Below, one piece after another: positions 49,318-59,110 of a stretch of DNA of 64,000 bases. The translations under genes were made by a program, and so were the position numbers. Source of the stretch: an uncultured Pirellulaceae bacterium. GTDB taxonomy: Bacteria; Planctomycetota; Planctomycetia; Pirellulales; Pirellulaceae. The notes beneath the pieces are model-generated. The model had not been told where the DNA came from. It worked only from the letters and a program-made list of their open reading frames with translations, and did no database searches. Position 1 is the first letter of the stretch; each line of letters opens with the position of its first letter. The stretch is from assembly GCA_937929805.1 (NCBI GenBank), contig CALFUT010000006.1, forward strand, positions 62,001-126,000. The letters run 5' to 3'.

Positions 49318-49770
49318 TTGGATCCTGTTTCTGACAACTCGAATGGTGAGTCACTTCCATCGGAGGGAAGACTCGCAGGCATCGATTTCGGAACCGTTCG
49401 GATTGGCGTTGCGATCAGTGATCCGAGCCAAACAATCGCCACACCTCTCGAAGTGCTCAATCGCCGCACGTTGGAACTCGATCGACAGTACTTTGTGAAC
49501 TTGGTTCAGGCGGAGCAACTCGTTGGCTTCGTCGTGGGCCTGCCTGTTCACATGAGCGGCGACGCCAGTGCGAAGTCGAAACAGGCAGTCGAGTTTGGCC
49601 AATGGCTATCGGAAGTGACTTCCTTGCCGGTCGATTACATTGACGAGCGATACACCACGTCCATTGCTCGGGAAATGCTGAATCAGACAAACCTGTCGGG
49701 CAAAAAGCGGAAAGCCATGCTCGATAAGCTGGCTGCGCAGGTCATTCTGACCGCCTATCTAGGGCAGTAA
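49318..49770 (+). CDS. ruvX: RuvX/YqgF Holliday-junction resolvase-like nuclease
   Basis: A RuvX-fold protein also acting in pre-16S rRNA maturation. It has the first catalytic Asp in LAGIDFGTVRIGVAISDP, FVVGLPVHMSGDAS, DYIDERYTTSIARE and a last Asp in LDKLAAQVIL. The start is uncertain: the frame is open back to 49219 inside manC, and no ATG lies within it. TTG 49318 is the last plausible start, giving about 150 residues with a non-conserved tail before LAGIDFG. The upstream part is built from CCCTGAA-like repeats. Confidence 0.8.
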   Translation: MDPVSDNSNGESLPSEGRLAGIDFGTVRIGVAISDPSQTIATPLEVLNRRTLELDRQYFVNLVQAEQLVGFVVGLPVHMSGDASAKSKQAVEFGQWLSEVTSLPVDYIDERYTTSIAREMLNQTNLSGKKRKAMLDKLAAQVILTAYLGQ

Positions 49771-49938
49771 GTTCGGGTTAGGCAAGCTAGCACTCCGAAT
49801 GTCGACTGAAAATCGCTGATATTTTCGGCGTTTTCGATGTCGCAACGTCCAGCCCGTATTTAGTCTGGAGGCTTCAAATCGCGCAAATTAAAACGATACG
49901 CGCGGTTACTCCTCCCTTGACTACTCAGGCCCGCCGCG

Positions 49939-52900
49939 ATGAAACGACTTCAAAGATTGAACGATTGGCTCCGGCAATTCGGATTCGATCGTCGAGCACT
50001 TCCCAGAACCAAGTCTCGTCGTTCGCGAGCCTTTTCGTTTGAGTCGCTTGAGCCTCGTCAATTGCTGGCGGGTGTTGTACAAGCGGACTACCGCGATGAC
50101 TTCCAAATTGGAGATCCAAGCTCGGGCTGGCAGTACTTGTGGAATGCGCCGGCAGACTGGGATGGTCTTGAGTCGGATGACGCGAGCGGCGAACGTTTTG
50201 GGCGACCCGAAAACTATCAGCCGCTGCAAACCGCTGGGCCTCACTACCGCCCGCGAGGAACCGAGAGTTTTGACTTCGATGAACCCGATCGCTACCTGCG
50301 TTTAAGCAGGGCGGGCGGTCACGTCGGTGCAGGTTACCAGCAGAATGAAAGCAACAACCGAAAGGCTCGGTTCGCGATTGCGGCGTGGACAGTTCAACAA
50401 GACGGATTCTATGAAATCGATGACAGTTTCCTGACGACCAACAGTCAATCTGGTGGAATTGATGTCGTAATTCACGTCAATGATCAGGATCCCATAGCGC
50501 GAAAACGACTTTTGGGAAACAACCAAAGTTTCGATACGGCGTTAGGCTACTTAGAGGCCGGTGATGTCATTTACGTTGGATTCGGCGGCGGTGAGAGCGA
50601 CAGTTTTGACAGCTTTACGCACGATTTCAGTATCGTCAAACAAGATGGGCCTGGTTTCGCGGTTCTTCAGAGCGACGGGTTCACTCGTGTTTCTGAAGCA
50701 GGCACCACGGATTCGTTTGATGTGCAACTGTATCAGCGTCCGCAAAACGAAGTTTTGATCCGGGTCACGGTCAATGATTCGAGTGAATTTGCGATAGATC
50801 AGCGACTGTTAGTGTTTACTCCCGACAATTGGCAAGAAGCGCAGACGGTCACCGTCACCGGTGTTGATGACAACCAAAATGATGGGACACAATTCAGCTC
50901 GATCACTGCTGATGTTTTCAAGGCTCGCAGCGATGATTCGTTCCATTCTTTGGAAAGTCAGACATTCGCTACGGCAAACCTAGACAACGAACTTCGACGA
51001 TCTTTGGCATCACAAATCGGTGAGGCGATTGTCTTTGGATTCAACAAAGTCACCGTCGTTCCGGGTGAGTACGACATTGCGTCAAACAGCGGTAGAGGCG
51101 CTCAGTTATTCATTTCGTACGCAGAGCATTTGGACATTGTTGCTGACGGTGTCACGGCGATTGCTACTGAGCAGAATACGGCAATTCGTTTGCAGTATTC
51201 CAATGACGTGACGGTCCAAGGACTGACGGTGGATTACGCTCAACTGCCATTTACCCAAGGCACGGTGACGAGGTTTGCCAGCGATGGTTCATGGATGGAT
51301 GTTCAAATTCACCAAGGCTACGCGTTACCGACCGTCGGTAGCTCGACTCGAGTGATTACCTATGAAGCCAACACGGGCGAAGTTAAAGCGAACTCTACGA
51401 CTCGGTTCGGTGCAAGTGTCTCGTCACGGTCGTCTCGGACAGTGCGAATTCAAGCTGTTCATGCGACCCGCGATTCAACTGCCGTCGGCGATTTTGTGTC
51501 GCTGACGCTACCAATTCAAACGCCTCACGCCGTCTGGGTTGCTGATTCGGAACGCACGCGCCTAGAAGATGTGACCGTCCATGCGAGCACAAGTTTTGCG
51601 TTTTTTGAAACAGGCGGCGGTGCCAATGAGTACATCGGTTTGACGGTCGCCCCGGGATCGCGACCCGCCGGAGCCAGCGTCGATCGATTGTTGTCGAGTA
51701 ATTACGATGCGTTTCATAGTAAAAACGCCAACGTTGGCCCACGCATTGAACGAGCCCATTTCTCAAGCATGGGAGATGATGGTGTCGCAATCAACGGCGA
51801 CTATCAATTACTTGTTCGCAACGATGGTAATTCGATTGTTGTGGCAAGGAAGTGGAACTTGTCGGTGTTTGAGGTCGGGGATCGAATCCGAGTCTTCAGT
51901 GAATCAACTGGACGCTACCACGAGTCTACGATCACAGGAGTTTCGGGGGCGGCGAACACCGGCATTAACTTCGGTGCCGCCCGAGATCAATGGTTGCCGG
52001 GATTGGCTGGTGCCCAAAATCAGTTTCGTGATGGGTTGAGATTGGAACTGTCGCAACCAATCCCCAACGCCGCTGGTGACCTTGTGCAAAATCTTGACCG
52101 CAATGGAGCCGGTTTCCAAATTCTTGACTCCGTATTTGAAAACACACGAGCGCGAGGACTGGCTTTGAAGGCAGATGGCGGCACAGTTGCCGGCAACACG
52201 ATCCGTCACATCGCTACCACCGGGGTTTTAATAGCGCCGGAGTCCGAGTTTTTCGCTGAGGCCGGGTTTGCGAGTTCGGTGGTGGTTGAAAATAATCACA
52301 TTTCCGATGTTGGTTTTCAGCTTGACAGTCCGTACACACGGCACGGTGGAGGAATTTCGATCACGGCCGATCCGTCGACCAACTCCCGTGGGCATGAAGA
52401 TCTGCGAATCGAGAATAACTTGTTCGATCGAGTTATCGGAACCAACATTACGATTTCCAATGCGTCAGAAGTTAATGTGGCTGGCAACCTGTTCCGTCGG
52501 TCTCATTTGGAAGATCGCGGCCATGGCGATGGACTTGGGGTCGATCGGCGTTCACTGGTCTGGGCAACGAATTCCGACAACCTTGTGTTCAGTGAAAACT
52601 TGGTTGATCGACCGGGTCCGTTCCTCCAGCGGAACGTCTCCCTAACTTCACCCGTTTCGAATGTCACGGGTCGGAATACCTTCCGCACAATTAGCCAAGC
52701 AACGCAGGTCGTTGGGCGTGGGGTTGCTTATGGAGGGTCGGCCGAGTTTGGGGACACTGAAGTGGACTCCACCATCCAAGCATTGTTGCCGGGTGAAATT
52801 TCCGGGGCGAATAACTTGACCAATTATGATCGTGGGCTGAATCGAGTGGTGATCGATTTTGCTGATCTCCCGCGTGATGAATTATCCGTAGAAGATTTCG

Positions 52901-53370
52901 AATTCCGGGTGGGGAATTCGGGTGAGCCGGACGAGTGGTTACTCCTCGGTGCCGATTCCGACGTACCTCTTCCGTTGGTCAGAACGATCAATGGTGGTTC
53001 TTCTAGTACAACACGCGTTGTGCTTGAATGGCCCGATCATGCGATCAAGAACCAGTGGCTGCAGGTGACCATTAGAGCAAATGGCAGCACCGGACTTGAG
53101 GCAGCCGATACTTTCTATTTTGGCAATCAAGTCGGTAACGTGGCCAACTTTAATTTGTCGCTCGGTAGGCCAGTGTTCGTCAACCTGTCGGACGTGCGAG
53201 GCGTGTTAAGGAACCGAACCCCCAACACGCAGGGAGACATCGGCAATCTGTACGATATCAATCGGGACGGGAAAGTTGATCGAGCGGACGTTGATATCGT
53301 TTTCGCCAACTACGCTCGACGGGGCGGTTTGATCAGTTTTCAAGCACCGATCCTGTCTCCGTTGTCTTGA
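49939..53370 (+). CDS. LEPR-x-LL surface protein with beta-helix and dockerin
   Basis: A 1143-residue, probably exported protein. The N terminus is basic and carries FESLEPRQLLAG (about 34-45), the LEPR-x-LL motif of large planctomycete surface proteins, used in place of a classical signal peptide. Residues about 50-220 form a pre-peptidase-like beta domain (SFDFDEPDRYLRLS, DGFYEIDDS), then a CalX-beta-like strand set. A long right-handed beta-helix follows (about 340-900; ENNHISDVG, IENNLFDRVIG, AGNLFRRSH). The last 40 residues are a dockerin (LYDINRDGKVDRADVDIVF) with the Ca-binding DxNxDGxxD. It may be a polysaccharide-binding or cell-surface scaffold component. There is no cohesin in the window. 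Confidence 0.85.
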   Translation: MKRLQRLNDWLRQFGFDRRALPRTKSRRSRAFSFESLEPRQLLAGVVQADYRDDFQIGDPSSGWQYLWNAPADWDGLESDDASGERFGRPENYQPLQTAGPHYRPRGTESFDFDEPDRYLRLSRAGGHVGAGYQQNESNNRKARFAIAAWTVQQDGFYEIDDSFLTTNSQSGGIDVVIHVNDQDPIARKRLLGNNQSFDTALGYLEAGDVIYVGFGGGESDSFDSFTHDFSIVKQDGPGFAVLQSDGFTRVSEAGTTDSFDVQLYQRPQNEVLIRVTVNDSSEFAIDQRLLVFTPDNWQEAQTVTVTGVDDNQNDGTQFSSITADVFKARSDDSFHSLESQTFATANLDNELRRSLASQIGEAIVFGFNKVTVVPGEYDIASNSGRGAQLFISYAEHLDIVADGVTAIATEQNTAIRLQYSNDVTVQGLTVDYAQLPFTQGTVTRFASDGSWMDVQIHQGYALPTVGSSTRVITYEANTGEVKANSTTRFGASVSSRSSRTVRIQAVHATRDSTAVGDFVSLTLPIQTPHAVWVADSERTRLEDVTVHASTSFAFFETGGGANEYIGLTVAPGSRPAGASVDRLLSSNYDAFHSKNANVGPRIERAHFSSMGDDGVAINGDYQLLVRNDGNSIVVARKWNLSVFEVGDRIRVFSESTGRYHESTITGVSGAANTGINFGAARDQWLPGLAGAQNQFRDGLRLELSQPIPNAAGDLVQNLDRNGAGFQILDSVFENTRARGLALKADGGTVAGNTIRHIATTGVLIAPESEFFAEAGFASSVVVENNHISDVGFQLDSPYTRHGGGISITADPSTNSRGHEDLRIENNLFDRVIGTNITISNASEVNVAGNLFRRSHLEDRGHGDGLGVDRRSLVWATNSDNLVFSENLVDRPGPFLQRNVSLTSPVSNVTGRNTFRTISQATQVVGRGVAYGGSAEFGDTEVDSTIQALLPGEISGANNLTNYDRGLNRVVIDFADLPRDELSVEDFEFRVGNSGEPDEWLLLGADSDVPLPLVRTINGGSSSTTRVVLEWPDHAIKNQWLQVTIRANGSTGLEAADTFYFGNQVGNVANFNLSLGRPVFVNLSDVRGVLRNRTPNTQGDIGNLYDINRDGKVDRADVDIVFANYARRGGLISFQAPILSPLS

Positions 53371-53680
53371 TTTGAATCGCTCTCGCATTGGTTTGTCGTT
53401 GTCGAACGACGGCCGCGGCCAAAGTTTGCAGCGAGATCACCTTTGGAACCGGTCCTCGAAATCCATAATCGATCGGGTTGCTCACCGGGTTAAACCAATC
53501 TTATTTAGTTAGCTTAGCTTCCGTTAGGGCTGCCTAAAGGGAGATGAAGTTCCCGCGATGGTTGCGTGTCGGAAAAAGCCAACTGAAAGTCATGATTTTT
53601 GATAAGTTGGCAATCGTAAGCAGGATTCTCATTTTCTGTTTCGTCCACTTCCGAAAATCGTGAACAAGGAACTTTGATCG
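53371..53680. other. 310-bp spacer
   Basis: No gene, terminator or repeat is apparent by eye. AAGGA about 10 nt before the next ATG is the ribosome site of the downstream gene. Confidence 0.4.
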
Positions 53681-56600
53681 ATGCCTCTCCATCAGCACGA
53701 AACGCCTGAAGAACTTCAACGAGCACTCGGATGGAACCGCGAAGTTTCCAATGACCCGGTCGAACGTGAAAATTTGCGCAGCTACATTTCGCTGCAACTA
53801 TCGGCTGCCGGTCTGACGGCGCCGGAAGAAGAGCGTTCGCTGGCCAGATTTTCGCAGGGCATTCTCGAAAACTTGCGCGAGAAAAACCGTTTACTCGATG
53901 GTCATCGCGCCCCGATCGACGCTCGAATTGAAGCGTTTCTGGGCAGCTATTTCGCCGACTTGAATTTGGAAACTCCGTTACGCGTGCCTTCGTCCAGTTT
54001 GGTGCTGGATCGACACGGGATGGCTCGCGAGTTAAGCCTGCCAGCGGACGGGTACGCGTTCACCAATAAGCTGGTTGACTCACGCAGGTTGCGAAATGGA
54101 GTATTAAACAACCCGGTTCATGATCGCCGCACCACTGCCGGCACCTTCCATATCGTTGAAGGCGGTCTACCGATCCCGGGCGACAAGCGTGCGGTGCCCA
54201 AGCAGACGTTCGCTCGTTTGATGCAGGCGGCACTCAAGCCACCCAAGGAAATGTTACTGTTGCCATACACGTCCGAATCGGCACGGCAGGCGTTCTCGTG
54301 GGTGTCTTTAATGCTGCGGCCACTGGTATGTCCCGAGGTGCCCGGCGTTTGTCCGGCTCAAACCATCGAGGTTCGTTTCTTTGCACCGGCTAGTTTGGTC
54401 AGCAACCTAGATTTTGTTGAATCGATTTTTGGCAACGCGGGTGATCCGCTGGTGCCGACGAAAAACGCCGCTCTTGATGTGCACGGTTGGAGCGGCCACA
54501 CAGGATGCGTGATTCTTGCTCCGCATTTGACTTCGATCCCCAAGAAGGATCTGGGTTTGCCTCACGTGAACGACGCGACCGAACGACAGAAGCAAGACGG
54601 GATGTGCTGGTCGGAACCAGACGAATGCTACAACAACGGCACGGCATTCAAGTTGACCTGTCGCGATGAAACTGGAGTCGTTGTTACGTTGATTGCGGAC
54701 AACTATTACGGCTACTGCAAAAAAGAAGTCAAAACTCAGATCAGCTACGCTGCGAACTTGATGGGTGGCGTCGAAGAAGAACACGCGGGCGGTGCTTTGG
54801 CATTCGCGTCGTATTCGCTGGGCGATGAATTTCAGGTCAACAGCCGTCGCTACAACGGGCGGAGTTTCGAAGACGTGGCTCGTGACTACGCGGCGTTTGT
54901 CGACGCCCGCCCGGACGGATATGGAGTCGATCGAAAGTTTCCCTCATTGATTTACATCCCGGAAAACGCACACGTTTCATTGAACAAACGCTGCGTGTCG
55001 TGGACTCGGTCCGATGGTAGTGAGCATCAGATTGCGCTTTCTCCAGAAAACGTCTACATCGCGCCAAGTGGCTACCAGATTCGGCTTGAGAAACATCCAG
55101 CGGCACCCTCTTGGCGGCTTGTCGGGACAGTGGGCGAGGGCGTGTTCTGTCACAAGCCGTGCACGGTCAGCGGCGGGGGAAAAAGCGAGATCAGTAAAAG
55201 CCTGAGAGACTACATGTTGTACGGTCCCATCTTCGTGGTCGACCAAGAAACGGATTTTGCAAAACTGGACGAGATTTTTGGCTACGACTTTACAACACGT
55301 TGGCGATCTGACTACGGCGACAAACCAACTTATCAGGATGGCGTTCGACGCAAGTTCCTTGACCCGGCGCGGTCACTGGGTAGTTGCATCAAACTGTTGT
55401 CGCATTCGAACGACTTTAACGACGCGTACAACCAATGGCTGGACTCGATCCCGGCGCACATTTACGGGCTGGCGTTCATCATCAAGCGTTTCACTCGGCG
55501 AGGAATGGAAGGCGATTGGCGTGACCACTTTGGTGTCGACGTGGTCAATGGATCTCCGGGCCATGAATTGAAAGTGGGCGATCGCAGCCTAGTGGGAACT
55601 TACTTGCGAGTCGGCTTGTCCAATGGGCGTTGGCGTACGTTCAAAGTGCGTCAGGATTTTATCGCGGCTGCAAAGGTTCAGATGGAAGACGATATCAGCG
55701 CTAGCACGGTGGTGAACGCCGACTTAATTCAAGATGCGGGGGCCGCGGTCAAGAAGGCGGGAAGTTACAAATTTGTTCGCAACTGCGAGTTCCGACTGTT
55801 CCAAAGGCCGGATGATGCTGTGCACCGAGGTCTGGACGAGCAAACCGAATTTGATTTGGCTCGACCGGGCAATTTTATCAGTAACTTCGAACCGTTAACG
55901 TCCGACGAAGCGGCTGAATTGGTGGACGACGTGATTGGTTTCGACCAGTACACCCAGCCGATGCAGGACTTGTTGGTCGGAGCCAGCAAGCAAGAGGAAG
56001 GTTACGTCGTCAGCAGTGCTCATCCGCGTCTGATGAACGGCGTGCCGACCAAGAACCCGCGATACTTGCAGGATCGCCCCGACATGGTTCGCTCACGCGA
56101 TACCTATCTGGCGCAGATTGGCGTGCGTTTGTTCCGAGCGATTCCTATGGATCAGCCGGTTCATGTTCCCGTCGGCGCGATTTTGAGTGGCCGTCGAAAC
56201 AATCCTCCATCAGCCAAGGATGGGATTCGCTCGCTGGCGGTCTACAGTCCCTTGCACTATCAAGAGCTTCCCGAATTGATGATGGACTACGTGTGTTCGT
56301 TGACCGGAAAAAGTCCAAGCACAACGGGAGCCGGCAGCGAAGGTGCGTTGACGAAGGGCCCATTCAATATGTTGATGACCACCGCGGATCTGAATGCCGC
56401 TTTGGTCGCGATGATCCTGACAGAGTTGGGTGGGTTCAGTACTCCGGCCGGTCACGTCGGGCCAGATTTTGAAGTCGGACACGACATCAGTCTGTTGATC
56501 CCAGAAGTTTGGTGCCGCATGGGCCCAGACGAACGCGATCCGGCTAACTTAATTGAGAATCGAATGCTCGAGAAAATCGATGACTTCGATCACAACGGCG

Positions 56601-57217
56601 AGCGAATTCTGGCCAGTCGACTTGGCTATCGCATGACGCCTCGCTTTCTGACCCACTACCTGTCTCGCGTTTTTGACAATCCATCCAAGGTATTCACGGA
56701 AGAGATTCTTAATCCGGCTTTGCAAGATCATGACTCCTATGCCGACGGAATCAACTACATCATCGAGGCTCATCAACGTGTGGCCAGACAGTACCTCGAA
56801 GACGGCAGCTACAAGTTGGCTTGTCCGCCGTTGCAGGCGTTGCTGAGCATCATGGCCAACGGCAATTGGCATGGTCACGAGGTTACCAGCCCGGAAGTTC
56901 GAAAAATGTTCACACGCGAATATTTATTGGCGAGTGATTGGTACCACGAGCGTTTGGCTCACAAGCAGCAGAACGATATCAAGCTTTGGACGCGGAAGTT
57001 GGAAGGCCTGCAAGCCTGTATCGACGAACCCAATCGAAAGGATTTGGTCAGCGAGCTTCAGCTGAAATCGCGTTTGGAGGAGGCGACTGAAAAGTTGGCT
57101 CATGTGTCTTCGCCCGAATATTTGGACGAATTGGTTGGGACATTGGGTGCCGATCCGATGCGACCGATCGAGGTCTTGGTACCCTCTGAGGCGAATCTGG
57201 AAACGGTCGCGGTTTGA
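53681..57217 (+). CDS. probable PPi-dependent phosphoenolpyruvate carboxykinase
   Basis: A 1178-residue cytoplasmic protein without signal peptide or membrane segments. Length and the central block APSGYQIRLEKHPAAPSW, EGVFCHKPC, TVSGGGKSEISKSL (about 470-505) match my memory of PPi-type PEPCK, known from Entamoeba and Propionibacterium. That enzyme interconverts oxaloacetate plus PPi with PEP, CO2 and phosphate. It is unrelated in size to the ATP and GTP forms (about 530-620 aa). Other notable blocks are NYYGYCKKEVKTQISYAANL, GGFSTPAGHVGPDFEVGHDI and FTTRWRSDYGD. The start ATG has AAGGA upstream. The assignment rests on remembered family patterns; an uncharacterised nucleotide-binding protein is the alternative. 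Confidence 0.65.
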   Translation: MPLHQHETPEELQRALGWNREVSNDPVERENLRSYISLQLSAAGLTAPEEERSLARFSQGILENLREKNRLLDGHRAPIDARIEAFLGSYFADLNLETPLRVPSSSLVLDRHGMARELSLPADGYAFTNKLVDSRRLRNGVLNNPVHDRRTTAGTFHIVEGGLPIPGDKRAVPKQTFARLMQAALKPPKEMLLLPYTSESARQAFSWVSLMLRPLVCPEVPGVCPAQTIEVRFFAPASLVSNLDFVESIFGNAGDPLVPTKNAALDVHGWSGHTGCVILAPHLTSIPKKDLGLPHVNDATERQKQDGMCWSEPDECYNNGTAFKLTCRDETGVVVTLIADNYYGYCKKEVKTQISYAANLMGGVEEEHAGGALAFASYSLGDEFQVNSRRYNGRSFEDVARDYAAFVDARPDGYGVDRKFPSLIYIPENAHVSLNKRCVSWTRSDGSEHQIALSPENVYIAPSGYQIRLEKHPAAPSWRLVGTVGEGVFCHKPCTVSGGGKSEISKSLRDYMLYGPIFVVDQETDFAKLDEIFGYDFTTRWRSDYGDKPTYQDGVRRKFLDPARSLGSCIKLLSHSNDFNDAYNQWLDSIPAHIYGLAFIIKRFTRRGMEGDWRDHFGVDVVNGSPGHELKVGDRSLVGTYLRVGLSNGRWRTFKVRQDFIAAAKVQMEDDISASTVVNADLIQDAGAAVKKAGSYKFVRNCEFRLFQRPDDAVHRGLDEQTEFDLARPGNFISNFEPLTSDEAAELVDDVIGFDQYTQPMQDLLVGASKQEEGYVVSSAHPRLMNGVPTKNPRYLQDRPDMVRSRDTYLAQIGVRLFRAIPMDQPVHVPVGAILSGRRNNPPSAKDGIRSLAVYSPLHYQELPELMMDYVCSLTGKSPSTTGAGSEGALTKGPFNMLMTTADLNAALVAMILTELGGFSTPAGHVGPDFEVGHDISLLIPEVWCRMGPDERDPANLIENRMLEKIDDFDHNGERILASRLGYRMTPRFLTHYLSRVFDNPSKVFTEEILNPALQDHDSYADGINYIIEAHQRVARQYLEDGSYKLACPPLQALLSIMANGNWHGHEVTSPEVRKMFTREYLLASDWYHERLAHKQQNDIKLWTRKLEGLQACIDEPNRKDLVSELQLKSRLEEATEKLAHVSSPEYLDELVGTLGADPMRPIEVLVPSEANLETVAV

Positions 57218-57254
57218 GCTGGTGCAGTGAAGGCAAATTCGACAGCCCTGTCAC

Positions 57255-57388
57255 GGCTGTGATTTTTTCGAGAGCAAGGTTCGTAGTAAATCCTTTAGGC
57301 TTTCGGTTGTCGTTTTCAAGCGACTGAAGCCGCTACGACGAACGGCGCGAACCACCTATTGGAACGCATGTCACAAAAAATCACAGCC
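57255..57388. repeat. repeat family C, copy 2
   Basis: A 134-bp element with perfect outer arms GGCTGTGATTTTTT / AAAAAATCACAGCC and an inner palindrome from GTTCGTAG to CTACGACGAAC. The core is nearly identical to the copy at 41427-41510. Confidence 0.9.
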
Positions 57389-57430
57389 TCTCCGCGGCCG
57401 TGATTTTATGGAAACATGGCCTATTAATAC

Positions 57431-57494
57431 CAGCCGTTTGGGCGCTAGCCCCGGACAATGGTGGTTCGTCCGTGGCTAGCGCCAAAACGGCTAG
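57431..57494. repeat. palindrome D
   Basis: CCAGCCGTTTGGGCGCTAGC (from 57431) and GCTAGCGCCAAAACGGCT (to 57494) are inverted repeats of about 24 bp with a 15-bp centre. Single copy in this window. Confidence 0.75.
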
Positions 57495-57612
57495 AAACAA
57501 CACAGCCTCGTCCGGGGCGACGGAATGATTTTAACGTCACGGGTTCTCGGGGCTTCCGCCACCGAGCTACCGACGAGGACTCCTCCGGAGCCTGTGCCGT
57601 GTCGGTGTAAGA

Positions 57613-59097
57613 CTACCGCCGTCCTGTGGAGAGCAGCTTGCGGTCTTCGTTGAGCCGCTTTCGCACCTGTTCGGCTTGTTTCAGTTCGCCATTGAGTCCG
57701 CTCAAGGTTTTACGCTGGCGAGCCAATTGTTCGTCCTGTCTTTTTAGTCGCTCTTTCAAGTCGTTCATGATCTGACTTAGCTCGTCGCGGCGAATCTGTT
57801 CCGCTTCTAGCTTTCGTTCCATCTCGGCAACTCGGTTGGGAATGTTGCCCAGTCGTTCGGCGAGTTCTTCAAGTTCCAAGTCAATCTTGGAAATGGCTTC
57901 CTTGTTGACGATTTCAGGTGCCAGATTGCCAGTTTTTAATTCGGCAAGGATCGGCTCAATGGTGGAGACCGGCAGCGAGTAATTGGCGACTCGACCGGCT
58001 CGTGCGATGTTGATGCCAATGACCTTGCCGTCAATGTTGACGACGGGGCCACCACAGTTTCTTGCCGTCAACATGCTGTCGTGCTGGAACGCATCCGGAA
58101 ACGCCTTTCTGCGTCGGCTTAACTTGCTGCCCATGCTATTCTGTTGATTGCTGCGTTGGTTTTGCGGACTGGCCTTGTCTTTTTCGGCCAAGGTCAGTTT
58201 GATTTTCTTTTCGGTATCACCTCGCATGATCGTCAACGTAATCCGTTCACCCGGGTCGTATTGTCCTAACGTTTCGCGAAGCGATTCAATGTCGGTGGTG
58301 TCGGTCGAATCGATTCGCGTGATCACATCATTGACCCACAATCCTGCTTCGTCGGCGGGTGACTTGCTGACGATGAACGTGATCCGGACACCATCGCGGT
58401 CCTCCAAATCAGTCATCGAGATTCCAATAAATGGCGTGGAAGGAGGGATTTCTCGTGTGTTGACGCTGACGATTCCAACGAGAGGGTCATTGTCTGGCAG
58501 TGGCGACGCGACCCACTGACCAATCTGCGGTGCGGGGTCGGTAGCGAACTGGACCACGTTCAAACTAGCTGCTTTGACTCGCAGCATCGCTAGATCGGAT
58601 TGAGCATGAATGCCGTACACTTCAGCCGGCAAGAGTTTTCCATTGGGCAACTGGCATTTGAGTTCCCCCTTTAGCTCGCTGGCCTTCGTCAGGATCAGAC
58701 CGTCCGAGTCAACGATCAATCCCAGAGCCAACTGTCGGCCACCCGAGTAAATTTGCACGACTGACTTGCTGGCGGATTCGACGACTGGCTGAAAAAGGGC
58801 AACAAAATTGTTAGCTCGTTTGGAGTACTGTTCGACATTGCGTTTGCTTTGCGAGCGGCGTCGGCGATTGGGGCTTAGTTGGTACGGTTCGTCCGAGTCA
58901 TCTTCTTGTTCTTCCGCTTCGTCTTCTTCAGCAGGGTCCTCGTCTTGCTCACCCAAGTCCTGCGAGTCGCTGTCTTGAACCAAAGCGGCAAAGGACGAGG
59001 TCGGGACGCAGATTGAGCTAGAGGTGATTGCGATCAGAATCAACAGCGAGAAGATGCTGTTGGCTCGGAGGGAAGAATTGTACAGGTTGAAAATCAT
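57613..59097 (-). CDS. catalytically altered HtrA-like protein with inserted PDZ domain
   Basis: A 494-residue exported protein: signal peptide (SIFSLLILIAITSSSICVP, cleaved after SFA), acidic linker, then a trypsin-like domain. Where HtrA has its His (T-x-A-H) this reads LTKASEL. The Asp motif SDLAML is kept. The Ser motif G-x-S-GG reads ARNCGGPV, with Cys in place of Ser. A PDZ domain (about 205-295) lies between the Asp motif and the Cys motif, so it is inserted into the protease fold. The C-terminal 100 residues are a coiled coil (ELEELAERLGN to KQAEQVRKRL). It is probably a non-catalytic chaperone or scaffold, downstream of and in the same direction as the active HtrA. ATG 59097 is preferred. 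Confidence 0.82.
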   Translation of the reverse strand: MIFNLYNSSLRANSIFSLLILIAITSSSICVPTSSFAALVQDSDSQDLGEQDEDPAEEDEAEEQEDDSDEPYQLSPNRRRRSQSKRNVEQYSKRANNFVALFQPVVESASKSVVQIYSGGRQLALGLIVDSDGLILTKASELKGELKCQLPNGKLLPAEVYGIHAQSDLAMLRVKAASLNVVQFATDPAPQIGQWVASPLPDNDPLVGIVSVNTREIPPSTPFIGISMTDLEDRDGVRITFIVSKSPADEAGLWVNDVITRIDSTDTTDIESLRETLGQYDPGERITLTIMRGDTEKKIKLTLAEKDKASPQNQRSNQQNSMGSKLSRRRKAFPDAFQHDSMLTARNCGGPVVNIDGKVIGINIARAGRVANYSLPVSTIEPILAELKTGNLAPEIVNKEAISKIDLELEELAERLGNIPNRVAEMERKLEAEQIRRDELSQIMNDLKERLKRQDEQLARQRKTLSGLNGELKQAEQVRKRLNEDRKLLSTGRR

Positions 59098-59110
59098 ACG
59101 GTTGTCAGGG

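Larger units (their letters stand above)
57218..57612. other. 395-bp spacer made largely of repeats
   Basis: It holds family C copy 2 (57255-57388), palindrome D (57431-57494), and a further G/C-rich stretch (57538-57600) that looks like another repeat but has no partner in the window. No gene supported. Confidence 0.6.
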
